A stretch of 64,000 bases of DNA from Martinezella calliandrae (GTDB lineage Bacteria; Pseudomonadota; Alphaproteobacteria; Rhizobiales; Rhizobiaceae), in NCBI RefSeq assembly GCF_030272695.1, contig NZ_JARFYN010000035.1, positions 1-64,000 of the forward strand, in the 5' to 3' direction. Under the pieces are notes generated by a model. That model was not told the origin of the DNA and did no database searches. It was given only the letters and a program-made list of their open reading frames with translations. Each line of letters opens with the position of its first letter. Positions within the stretch are counted from its first letter, which is position 1. Positions 44,294 to 52,305 of this stretch are shown in pieces. The translations under genes and the position numbers were made by a program.

Positions 44294-45538
44294 ATGATGA
44301 AGCGACTTCTGGCCGCGACCGGCCTCATATCCTTGTGCCTGATGTCCGGCGCATCAGCCGCCGAAAATATTTCGATGTGGGTGCGCACCGGCATTGGCGA
44401 TTCCTTCAAGAAGGTCGTCGAAGCCTATAATACCAGCCATGACGACAAGGTCACCATCACGGAGGTCCCCTTCTCCGAGCTCGTGCAGAAATATGCGACC
44501 GCGATTGCTGGCGGACAGGCACCTGACGCTCTGTCGATGGACCTGATCTACACGCCGGCCTTCGCCGCAGCCGGCCAGTTGGAAGACCTGACCGACTGGG
44601 CCAAGAGCCTGCCCTATTTTAACTCGCTCTCGCCGTCGCATGTGAAGCTCGGCACCTATCAAGACCATATCTACGGGCTGCCGCTCTCGGTCGAGACCTC
44701 CGTCTTCGCGTGGAACAAGGACCTCTATAAGAAAGCCGGTCTCGATCCGGACAAAGCGCCGACCACCTGGGACGAAATCACGAGCAATGCCGAAAAAATC
44801 CGCGCGCTCGGCGGCGACACCTACGGCTTCTACTTCTCCGGCGGCGGCTGCGGCGGCTGCATGATCTTCACCTTCACGCCGCTTGTCTGGGGTGCAGGCG
44901 CCGACATTCTTTCGGCGGACGGCAAGAAGGCGACGCTTGATACGCCAGAGATGCGCAAGGCGGTCGATATCTATCGCAACATGGTCAAGAAGGATCTCGT
45001 GCCGGCAGGCGCTGCCAGCGACACCGGTGCCAACTTCCTGAGCATCAGCAACGGCAAGATCGGGCAGCAGAGCATCGGTGCCTTCTCGATCGGTACATTG
45101 ATCACGCAATATCCCGACATCCATTTCGGTGTGACGCTAATCCCGAGCGTCGACGGCAAGACGTCCTCCTTTGCCGGCGGCGACAACTTCGTCATCTCCA
45201 AGGGTACGAAGAAGCTCGATGCTGTAAAGAAATTCCTCGAATATACCTATTCGCCGGACGGCCAGAAGATCATGGCGAAATACGGCAGCCTGCCAACGCG
45301 CGGCGATATCGCCGACCAGGTGCTCCAAGGCCTCGATCCGCGCATGCAGGTGGGCTTGAAAGCCATCTCTATTGCCAAGACGCCTTATACGCTGCAGTTC
45401 AACGACCTGATCAACAGCGCCAACGGCCCGTGGGCCGGCTTTACCAATGCCGCAATCTTTGGAGACACCGTCGATACGGCCTTCTCCAATGCACAGTCGG
45501 AAATGCAGTCGATCATCGACAACGCGCAGCAACAATAA
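44294..45538 (+). CDS. Sugar ABC transporter, substrate-binding protein
   Basis: The ATG at 44294 follows GGGAGGAG; 414 residues. A Sec signal (KRLLAATGLISLCLMSGASA) precedes a family 1 extracellular binding protein: VRTGIGDSFKKVVEAYN, APDALSMDLIYTPAFAAAGQ, TSVFAWNKDLYKKAGLDPDK and FAGGDNFVISKGTKK. It captures an oligosaccharide in the periplasm and delivers it to the two permeases downstream. The gene is 44 bp after lacI. A strong hairpin follows it, so it is probably the most expressed gene of the operon. Confidence 0.9.
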   Translation: MMKRLLAATGLISLCLMSGASAAENISMWVRTGIGDSFKKVVEAYNTSHDDKVTITEVPFSELVQKYATAIAGGQAPDALSMDLIYTPAFAAAGQLEDLTDWAKSLPYFNSLSPSHVKLGTYQDHIYGLPLSVETSVFAWNKDLYKKAGLDPDKAPTTWDEITSNAEKIRALGGDTYGFYFSGGGCGGCMIFTFTPLVWGAGADILSADGKKATLDTPEMRKAVDIYRNMVKKDLVPAGAASDTGANFLSISNGKIGQQSIGAFSIGTLITQYPDIHFGVTLIPSVDGKTSSFAGGDNFVISKGTKKLDAVKKFLEYTYSPDGQKIMAKYGSLPTRGDIADQVLQGLDPRMQVGLKAISIAKTPYTLQFNDLINSANGPWAGFTNAAIFGDTVDTAFSNAQSEMQSIIDNAQQQ

Positions 45539-45547
45539 ATCACGCCA

Positions 45548-45573
45548 GACCGGGAGCCCCAGGTCTCCCGGTC
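45548..45573 (+). terminator. Stem-loop between binding protein and permease genes
   Basis: GACCGGGAG-N8-CTCCCGGTC is a perfect 9-bp stem in the 63-bp gap, without a U-run. Such hairpins protect the upstream binding-protein message and let only part of the transcripts continue into the permease genes. Confidence 0.6.
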
Positions 45574-45601
45574 CTCCCCACCAAAACATCAGGAGCATTC
45601 C

Positions 45602-46519
45602 ATGGCTGGTCCCGGAGCTATAGGAGCACTGCGGCGCCGCAAACGGCGGCGACGTGCCGGTTGGCATGGATTTCTCTATATAGCGCCCGCCATGGCGCTG
45701 GTTTTTGTCTTTTTCGTCCTGCCTGTCCTGTTCACCGGCTGGATGAGCCTGCACAATTGGCCTTTGCTCGGTAGTCCGCGCTGGATCGGCTTCGGCAACT
45801 ACACAAGGATGGTGTCGGACGTCCGCTTCATGGCGGCATTGCGCTTCACCGCCTACTATACCGTGATCGTCACCATCGTCATTTTCGCGGTCGCTTTTCC
45901 CTTGGCGCTCTATGTCGAAAAGCAACGGCCGCTTGTCGGCCTTTATCGCACCATCATCTTCCTGCCTGTCGTGGTCGGGCTGGCGACCGCCTCGCTGCTT
46001 TGGGTCTGGCTCGCCAATGTCGATAGCGGCTTTTTCGTACCCGCGGCCCAGGCGCTCGGGCTCATCGACCGCAGGCCGAACCTGCTTGCCGACTTCGACA
46101 CCGCCTTTGCGACAATCGTCGTGATGGTGGTTTGGAAGATAGCCGGTTTCACCATGATCATTCTGCTCACCGGCCTGCAGGCGATCCCCTCCGAGTTGAC
46201 GGAGGCAGCCCGTATCGACGGCGCCCGGCGCTGGCAGCGCTTCCGCTTCCTGACCCTGCCGCTGATGCGCCGGACGATCGCGCTTGCCTTGATCATCTCC
46301 ATCACCGGCTCGGTGCTTGCCTTCGATCAGTTCTACATCATGACCAGCGGCGGGCCGCAGAACCAGATGATCTCGGTGGTCTACTACATTTTCAACCAGT
46401 CCTTCGTGTCCTTCAATCTCGGCTATGGCGCGGCGCTGTCGATCGCCCTGCTCGTCATTCTCGTGTTGATCAGCATTGTCCAGCTCTGGCTTCTGCGCGT
46501 CGGGGAGGATCGCCCATGA
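45602..46519 (+). CDS. Sugar ABC transporter permease 1
   Basis: A 305-residue MalF/UgpA-type permease with six predicted membrane helices after a basic N-terminus (RRRKRRRRAGWHG). The cytoplasmic coupling loop carries the EAA motif ELTEAARIDGARRWQRF, which contacts the ATPase. ITGSVLAFDQFYIMTSGGP is typical of the family. It overlaps the next permease gene by ATGA, so the pair is co-translated. Confidence 0.9.
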   Translation: MAGPGAIGALRRRKRRRRAGWHGFLYIAPAMALVFVFFVLPVLFTGWMSLHNWPLLGSPRWIGFGNYTRMVSDVRFMAALRFTAYYTVIVTIVIFAVAFPLALYVEKQRPLVGLYRTIIFLPVVVGLATASLLWVWLANVDSGFFVPAAQALGLIDRRPNLLADFDTAFATIVVMVVWKIAGFTMIILLTGLQAIPSELTEAARIDGARRWQRFRFLTLPLMRRTIALALIISITGSVLAFDQFYIMTSGGPQNQMISVVYYIFNQSFVSFNLGYGAALSIALLVILVLISIVQLWLLRVGEDRP

Positions 46520-47409
46520 GCATCGCGAACATGAGCACCACAAAGTTACGAATGGCAAAAGAACGTCGCGCCCGGCGGAAATTGTGGGGTGCCGTCAGCT
46601 ACCACGGCGTCGGCGTCATCATCGTCATCTTCTTCTTCGCGCCCTTTGCGATCGCATTGCTGTCATCGTTCCGCCACGGCACGGAGGCGAGCCTTCCGCC
46701 CCTGCCGCCCTGGCCGACTTCGGGCTTCAGCTTCGATGCCTATCGTGCTCTCGATGGTTTCGGCGCGGGTGTCGTGCGGCATACACTGAACTCGCTCTTC
46801 GTTTCAGTGACGACGGTCGTCCTAACGGTCATGGTCAGCCTGCTCGCCGGCTACGGATTCTCCCGCTACCACTTCCCGTTCAAGGGTGCTTTCTTCATCC
46901 TGATCATCGCAACGCTGATGATCCCGTTCCAGTCGATCCTCACGCCGCTGTTTATCATCCTGGCGAGGCTCGGCCTCAACAATTCGCTGCTCGGCCTGAC
47001 GCTCGTTTATGTCACCCTTCAGCTACCTTTCTCGGTCTTCATGATGCGCAACGCCTTCGACGCCGTGCCGAAGGAGATCGAGGAAGCCGCCCGCATCGAC
47101 GGCGCGCGCGACCTGAAACTTTTGTTCCGCGTGCTGCTGCCGCTGGTGATGCCGGGTGTGGCGACCGTCGCGATCTTCGCCTTCCTCAACGCCTGGAATG
47201 AATTCCTGGCGGCGCTGGTGCTGCTGTCCAGCAATGAGAAATTCACGCTGCCGGTGCTGATGATCGCGGTCCGGACAGGACGGCTCGGCGCGGTCAACTG
47301 GGGTGCAGTCCAGGCCGGCATCGCCGTGATGACCATACCCTGCGTCATCGTCTTCCTGCTTTTGCAACGCTATTACATGCGCGGTCTGATGGCCGGCGCG
47401 GTGAAATGA
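46516..47409 (+). CDS. Sugar ABC transporter permease 2
   Basis: The ATG at 46516 overlaps the previous stop (ATGA) and has GGGGAGG ahead; 297 residues. It is a MalG/UgpE-type permease with six helices and the EAA motif EIEEAARIDGARDLKLL, then FAFLNAWNEFLAALVLL. With permease 1 it forms the membrane channel. The frame remains open far upstream, but those codons lie inside permease 1. Confidence 0.9.
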   Translation: MSIANMSTTKLRMAKERRARRKLWGAVSYHGVGVIIVIFFFAPFAIALLSSFRHGTEASLPPLPPWPTSGFSFDAYRALDGFGAGVVRHTLNSLFVSVTTVVLTVMVSLLAGYGFSRYHFPFKGAFFILIIATLMIPFQSILTPLFIILARLGLNNSLLGLTLVYVTLQLPFSVFMMRNAFDAVPKEIEEAARIDGARDLKLLFRVLLPLVMPGVATVAIFAFLNAWNEFLAALVLLSSNEKFTLPVLMIAVRTGRLGAVNWGAVQAGIAVMTIPCVIVFLLLQRYYMRGLMAGAVK

Positions 47410-47425
47410 ACCTCAAACGAAACGG

Positions 47426-49366
47426 ATGAAAGCAATGTCAGACAAAGAAAGTCGCCAATTCCGCCCCCTGCCCGTACCGAATGTCGAGCTTCACGGCCTT
47501 TTCGGTGCCCGGCAGGATGCGATCTGCAATTCGACGGCCGCCACCCTGCTCGACCGCTGCGTCGAGGCCGGCATGATTAAAGCAATCGACGTCGACCAGC
47601 CGAGCCCAGGCATCGTCATGCCGTTGCAGACTTGGTCAGGCTCGACGCAGATGTTTTGGGACAGCGATCTCGGCAAATCGATCGAGACAATTGCTTATTC
47701 GCTCTATCGCCGCCCGAATGCTGAGCTTGAGGCCCGCGCTGACGCAATCATCGACATGTATGAAAAACTGCAGCAGGAGGATGGCTATTTGAACGCCTGG
47801 TTCCAGCGCGTGCAGCCAGGCCGCCGCTGGACCAACCTGCGCGACCACCACGAACTCTATTGCGCCGGGCATCTGATCGAAGCCGCCGTCGCCTATTACC
47901 AGGCAACGGGAAAGCGCAAGCTGCTCGACGTCATGAGCCGTTTTGCTGATTACATGATCACCGTTTTCGGCCATGGCGAGGATAAGCTTCGGGGCTATTG
48001 CGGCCATGAAGAGGTCGAACTCGCGCTGGTCAAGCTCGCTCGGGTCACCGGCGAGAAGAAATATCTCGATCTCGCCAAGTATTTTATCGACGAGCGTGGT
48101 CAGGAGCCGCATTTCTTCACCGAGGAGGCACTTCGCGACGGCCGCGATCCGGCGAAATTCGTGCAGAAGACCTATGAATACAATCAGGCCCATCAGCCAG
48201 TTAGGGAGCAGACAAAGGTCGTCGGCCATGCGGTGCGCGCTATGTATCTCTATTCCGGCATGGCCGATATCGCCACGGAATATAATGATGACAGCCTGAC
48301 CTTGGCGCTGGAAACGCTGTGGGACGATCTGACCACCAAGCAGATGTATATCACCGGTGGCATTGGGCCGGCCGCTTCCAATGAAGGCTTCACCGACTAT
48401 TACGACCTGCCGAACGAAAGCGCCTATGCCGAAACCTGTGCCTCGGTCGGACTGGTCTTTTGGGCGAACCGCATGCTCGGCCGCGGGCCGAACCGGCGTT
48501 ATGCGGACATCATGGAACAGGCACTCTATAACGGCGCGATGGCCGGGCTCTCGCTCGACGGAAAAACCTTCTTCTACGAAAACCCGCTTGAGAGCGCCGG
48601 TAAGCATCACCGCTGGACCTGGCATAATTGCCCTTGCTGCCCGCCGAACATTGCCCGCCTGCTGGCCTCGGTCGGCTCTTATATGTATGCGGCTGCCGAC
48701 AACGAAATCGCCGTCCATCTCTACGGCGAGAGCAAGGCCCGTGTTCCGCTCGCAAGCGGCGTCACGGTCGAACTGGCCCAGAAGACGAATTACCCTTGGG
48801 ACGGCGCCATCGGTTTCGAAGTCAATCCGGACCGCAGCGCCCGCTTTGCACTTTCCCTGCGCATCCCTGAATGGGCCGAGGGCGCAACGCTTGCCATCAA
48901 CGGTGCTCCCGTCGATCTCTCATCAGTCACCGTCGATGGCTATGCACGTATCGAGCGGGAGTGGCAGGGCGGCGACAAGGTCGACCTCAATATTCCGCTG
49001 ATCCCGCGCACCCTGTTCGCCAATCCCAGGGTACGCCAGGATCTAGGACGCGCGGCATTGATGCGCGGGCCGCTGGTCTACTGCGTCGAAAGCACGGACA
49101 ATGGCCGCGATCTCAACGCTATCTCGCTCATCACCGATCCTGCATCGGCGCAGACTGCGGAACTTGCAGCGCTAGAGGGTGCAGTCGCGCTCGACATTCC
49201 GGTGGCCCGCGCTGAGGCTGACTGGGGATCGGATCTCTATCGAACGGCGCCGCCCAAGAGCCGCCCCGCCACGGCCCGTTTCGTTCCCTATCATCTGTGG
49301 GATAATCGTGAACCGGGTGAGATGCTGGTCTGGATCCGCGCTGACCAGATGCAACACGGAGCCTGA
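47426..49366 (+). CDS. GH127 beta-L-arabinofuranosidase-type enzyme
   Basis: A 646-residue glycoside hydrolase family 127 protein. The zinc-cysteine active site is visible: Glu336 and Cys338 in AETCASVG and the Cys402-x-Cys404-Cys405 group in HNCPCCPPN, matching Glu338, Cys340, Cys417 and Cys418 of the bifidobacterial enzyme HypBA1. An alpha/alpha barrel (LDRCVEAGMI to NRMLGRG) and a C-terminal beta region (RIPEWAEGATLAING) are complete. No signal peptide. Inserted between permease and ATPase genes, it should cleave the imported sugar in the cytoplasm, releasing L-arabinose from beta-arabinofuranosides. An alternative ATG is at 47435. Confidence 0.85.
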   Translation: MKAMSDKESRQFRPLPVPNVELHGLFGARQDAICNSTAATLLDRCVEAGMIKAIDVDQPSPGIVMPLQTWSGSTQMFWDSDLGKSIETIAYSLYRRPNAELEARADAIIDMYEKLQQEDGYLNAWFQRVQPGRRWTNLRDHHELYCAGHLIEAAVAYYQATGKRKLLDVMSRFADYMITVFGHGEDKLRGYCGHEEVELALVKLARVTGEKKYLDLAKYFIDERGQEPHFFTEEALRDGRDPAKFVQKTYEYNQAHQPVREQTKVVGHAVRAMYLYSGMADIATEYNDDSLTLALETLWDDLTTKQMYITGGIGPAASNEGFTDYYDLPNESAYAETCASVGLVFWANRMLGRGPNRRYADIMEQALYNGAMAGLSLDGKTFFYENPLESAGKHHRWTWHNCPCCPPNIARLLASVGSYMYAAADNEIAVHLYGESKARVPLASGVTVELAQKTNYPWDGAIGFEVNPDRSARFALSLRIPEWAEGATLAINGAPVDLSSVTVDGYARIEREWQGGDKVDLNIPLIPRTLFANPRVRQDLGRAALMRGPLVYCVESTDNGRDLNAISLITDPASAQTAELAALEGAVALDIPVARAEADWGSDLYRTAPPKSRPATARFVPYHLWDNREPGEMLVWIRADQMQHGA

Positions 49367-49367
49367 T

Positions 49368-50441
49368 ATGGCGAAGAACAGCATGAGATTGACCGGCGTC
49401 CGCAAGAGCTATGGCGGGCTGGAGGTCATTCACGGTATCGATCTCGATGTGCAGGAGGGTGCCTTCGTCGTCTTCGTCGGCCCATCCGGCTGCGGCAAGT
49501 CGACCCTGCTCAGAATGATTGCTGGGTTGGAGGAAGTGACTGATGGAGAGATCGCCATCAAGGGTCGGGATGTCACCGATCTCGACCCGTCCGAGCGCGG
49601 CATCGCCATGGTCTTCCAATCCTATGCGCTTTATCCGCATATGAGCGTGCGCGAAAATCTCGGTTTCGGGCTGAAAATGGCCCGAACCGATGCCACCGAG
49701 ATCGAGGCGCGCGTCAAGGCCGCTTCGGCAATCCTCAAGATCGATCATCTCCTGGACCGCCGTCCCGGCCAACTTTCCGGCGGTCAGCGGCAGCGTGTCG
49801 CCATCGGCCGGGCGATCGTGCGCAAGCCGGATGTCTTCCTGTTCGACGAGCCGCTGTCCAACCTGGACGCCGAACTGCGCGTTTCCATGCGCATCGAAAT
49901 CGCCCGGCTGCATCGTGAGCTCGGCAACACGATGATCTATGTGACGCACGACCAGACCGAAGCGATGACACTGGCCGACAAGATCGTCGTGCTGAGGGAC
50001 GGCAAGATCGAGCAAGTCGGTAGCCCGCGCGAGGTGTATGAAGATCCGGCCAATATCTTCGTTGCGGGCTTTATCGGTTCGCCACGCATGAACATGATCG
50101 AAGCCGAATGGGCCTCCGATGGCTCCGCCAAAGTCCCCGGCGGTTCAATCAGGACGGATATACGACAAGCGAGCCTGACGGCCGGCGACAAGCTGATGCT
50201 GGGTATGCGCCCGGAACATCTGATCGTGGTACCCGACAGCCATGACGCGATCCGCGTGACCGTCGATTTCGACGAATATCTCGGCGGCACGCGCTACCTC
50301 TATTGTCAGACTGAGGACGGCCAGAACCTGATCGCCGAGTATCGCGAGGGTCCAGATGTTCAGCGCGGTGATGCGCTTTATCTGCGCTGCTCGCCGGAAA
50401 GACGCCGCTATTTCGATGGTCAGGGAAATCGGCTCCGCTAA
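49368..50441 (+). CDS. Sugar ABC transporter ATPase (MalK/UgpC type)
   Basis: A 357-residue ATPase whose ATG is one base after the GH127 stop. Walker A is GPSGCGKST, the Q-loop is VFQSYALYPHMSV, the signature is LSGGQRQR, Walker B is VFLFDEPLSNLD and the H-loop is VTHDQTEAMT. A C-terminal TOBE region (MLGMRPEHLIVV, then DEYLGGTRYLYC) marks the MalK-like subgroup. It powers the two permeases. A longer in-frame reading extends back into the GH127 gene but is not supported. Confidence 0.92.
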   Translation: MAKNSMRLTGVRKSYGGLEVIHGIDLDVQEGAFVVFVGPSGCGKSTLLRMIAGLEEVTDGEIAIKGRDVTDLDPSERGIAMVFQSYALYPHMSVRENLGFGLKMARTDATEIEARVKAASAILKIDHLLDRRPGQLSGGQRQRVAIGRAIVRKPDVFLFDEPLSNLDAELRVSMRIEIARLHRELGNTMIYVTHDQTEAMTLADKIVVLRDGKIEQVGSPREVYEDPANIFVAGFIGSPRMNMIEAEWASDGSAKVPGGSIRTDIRQASLTAGDKLMLGMRPEHLIVVPDSHDAIRVTVDFDEYLGGTRYLYCQTEDGQNLIAEYREGPDVQRGDALYLRCSPERRRYFDGQGNRLR

Positions 50442-50556
50442 CGCGGCTCGATCAAAGTAACGCTGCCTAATCGTTTGACGAACAATGAAAATTATGACGA
50501 TGTTTACCAGTAGCACTGGATCATCTGTTTCGGCGAATGAATTTGGAGGCGGCTAA

Positions 50557-51489
50557 ATGGCCAGACTGACAGAAGGCGCCAAAGGCGTCTATGTGATTGC
50601 CGTAACCCCGTTTGCCGACGACGGCGCGCTCGACTTTACCAGCATCGACAGCATGGTGGATTTCTACGAAAGCGTTGGGGTGACGGGGCTGACGGTGCTC
50701 GGTCAGCTTGGCGAGGCACCGAAGCTGACGGCGAAGGAATCGCGGACCGTCGTGGAGCGCGTGCTCAAGCGCCTCGATGGCCGCCTGCCCGTTGTCGTCG
50801 GCGTTTCCGCACCGGGGCTTACGCCGATGCAGGAACTGGCCGAGGCTGTGATGGACCAGGGAGCTGCGGGCGTGATGGTCGCCCCGCCCTGGACAATCAA
50901 GACCGACGACCAGGCCTTTGCCTTCTATCAATCGGTTGGCGAAGTGCTGGGTGACACGCCCTTCGTTCTGCAGGACTACCCGCTGACGACCAATGTCACC
51001 ATCGCACCCAAAGTCATCGACCGGATCATCAAGGAAGTGCCGAACTGCGTCATGCTCAAGCACGAGGATTGGCCAGGCCTGTCGAAGATCACCGCGTTGC
51101 GCGCCTACAGCGACAAGGGTGAGACGCGGCGCATCTCCATCCTCTGCGGCAATGGCGGGCTCTTCCTGCCTGAGGAAATGGGTCGCGGCGCCGACGGCGC
51201 CATGACCGGCTTCTGCTATCCGGAAATGATGGTGGGCGTCGTGCAAGCCTATTCGGTTGGGAATGTCGACCGGGCGCACGAAATCTTCGACGCCTATTTG
51301 CCGCTCGCACGCTACGAGCAGCAACAAGGCATTGGCCTTGCCGCCCGCAAATATGTTCTTGCCAAGCGCGGCGTCATCAAATCCGCCGCCCTGCGCAAGC
51401 CCGGTGCCAAGCTTTCGCCACTCGATGTGAAGGATGTGGAGCGCTTGCTCGCCCGACAAAAACGGCGTCTTCAGGAGATCGGCGCATGA
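50557..51489 (+). CDS. DapA-family lyase/dehydratase (paralogue 1)
   Basis: A 310-residue protein of the dihydrodipicolinate synthase/N-acetylneuraminate lyase superfamily. The Schiff-base Lys168 lies in CVMLKHEDWPG and the catalytic Tyr141 in LQDYPLTT. GQLGEAPKLTAKES sits where DapA has GTTGE, which argues against lysine biosynthesis and for a 2-keto-3-deoxy sugar acid. A dehydratase or aldolase of an arabinonate-type pathway would suit the neighbouring arabinofuranosidase (inference). GGAGGC precedes the ATG. Its stop overlaps the next gene (ATGA). Confidence 0.8.
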   Translation: MARLTEGAKGVYVIAVTPFADDGALDFTSIDSMVDFYESVGVTGLTVLGQLGEAPKLTAKESRTVVERVLKRLDGRLPVVVGVSAPGLTPMQELAEAVMDQGAAGVMVAPPWTIKTDDQAFAFYQSVGEVLGDTPFVLQDYPLTTNVTIAPKVIDRIIKEVPNCVMLKHEDWPGLSKITALRAYSDKGETRRISILCGNGGLFLPEEMGRGADGAMTGFCYPEMMVGVVQAYSVGNVDRAHEIFDAYLPLARYEQQQGIGLAARKYVLAKRGVIKSAALRKPGAKLSPLDVKDVERLLARQKRRLQEIGA

Positions 51490-52271
51490 AGCTCGGCGTG
51501 GAAGGCAAGAGGGCGCTGGTGCTTGGCGCAAGCAAGGGTCTGGGCGCGGCAATCGCCTTGGCACTGGCCAATGAAGGGGTCGACGTCATAGGCGCGGCGC
51601 GCGGCAGTGAACTGATCGACGCGCTCAACGGCAAGCTGGAGCCTGGCGCCACCGGCAAAATCCGCGCTATGCATGTTGATCTGAACGATCGCGCCAGCGT
51701 CTCAGCCCTCGCGCAATCCATCCTGGCCGAGGGCGGCGTCGATATTCTGGTCAATAATTCCGGTGGGCCGGCGCCTGGTGAAGCGCAGACGGTCGCGCCC
51801 GACATCTGGATCCGCGCCTTCGAAGGCATGGTGGCAAACCTGATCGGGCTTACCCAGCAGCTTCTGCCCAAGATGGTCGAACGCAAATGGGGGCGCATCA
51901 TCACCCTCACCTCGTCCGGCGTCGAAGTGCCGATACCGCGGCTGGCTATATCCAATGGGCTGCGGCAGGCGGTTGTCGGCTGGTCGAAAACACTGGCCGG
52001 TGAAGTGGCTTTTGCCGGTGTCACCGTGAACGTCATCGTCCAGGGACGCATTCATACCGATCGCGTCGACCAGCTCGATCAGGCAGCGGCCGAGCGGCAG
52101 AACATGACAGTCGATCAGGTCCGCGCCGCTTCGATCGCCACCATCCCGGCAGGCCGTTACGGACGGCCAGACGAGCTCGCCGACGTCGTTGCCTTTCTCG
52201 CTAGCGAGCGGGCATCCTACATCACAGGGGCGCGGATCAGGGTAGACGGGGGCATGATCCGGTCGATTTAA
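51486..52271 (+). CDS. SDR-family protein lacking the Tyr-Lys catalytic pair
   Basis: A 261-residue short-chain dehydrogenase-like protein. The cofactor motif is LGASKGLG, then VDLND, LVNNSGGP and the Ser of TLTSSGVEV. Where the family has Tyr-xxx-Lys this protein reads LAISNGLRQAVVGWSK, so both residues are replaced. The C-terminal YITGARIRVDGG is normal. A known side branch of the SDR family has SNALR-like text at this place, so it is not simply decayed. It may bind rather than oxidise a substrate or use another base. It is co-translated with the DapA-family gene. Confidence 0.8.
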   Translation: MKLGVEGKRALVLGASKGLGAAIALALANEGVDVIGAARGSELIDALNGKLEPGATGKIRAMHVDLNDRASVSALAQSILAEGGVDILVNNSGGPAPGEAQTVAPDIWIRAFEGMVANLIGLTQQLLPKMVERKWGRIITLTSSGVEVPIPRLAISNGLRQAVVGWSKTLAGEVAFAGVTVNVIVQGRIHTDRVDQLDQAAAERQNMTVDQVRAASIATIPAGRYGRPDELADVVAFLASERASYITGARIRVDGGMIRSI

Positions 52272-52305
52272 GACGGTGTTTATCGACCGAAAGGGGGGAG
52301 CGTTC

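Noticed and set aside
45137..46558. A 473-codon minus-strand frame across the ABC transporter genes
   Set aside because: It crosses gene boundaries of a normal ABC operon and is His/Asp/Arg-rich, as antisense frames in GC-rich DNA are.
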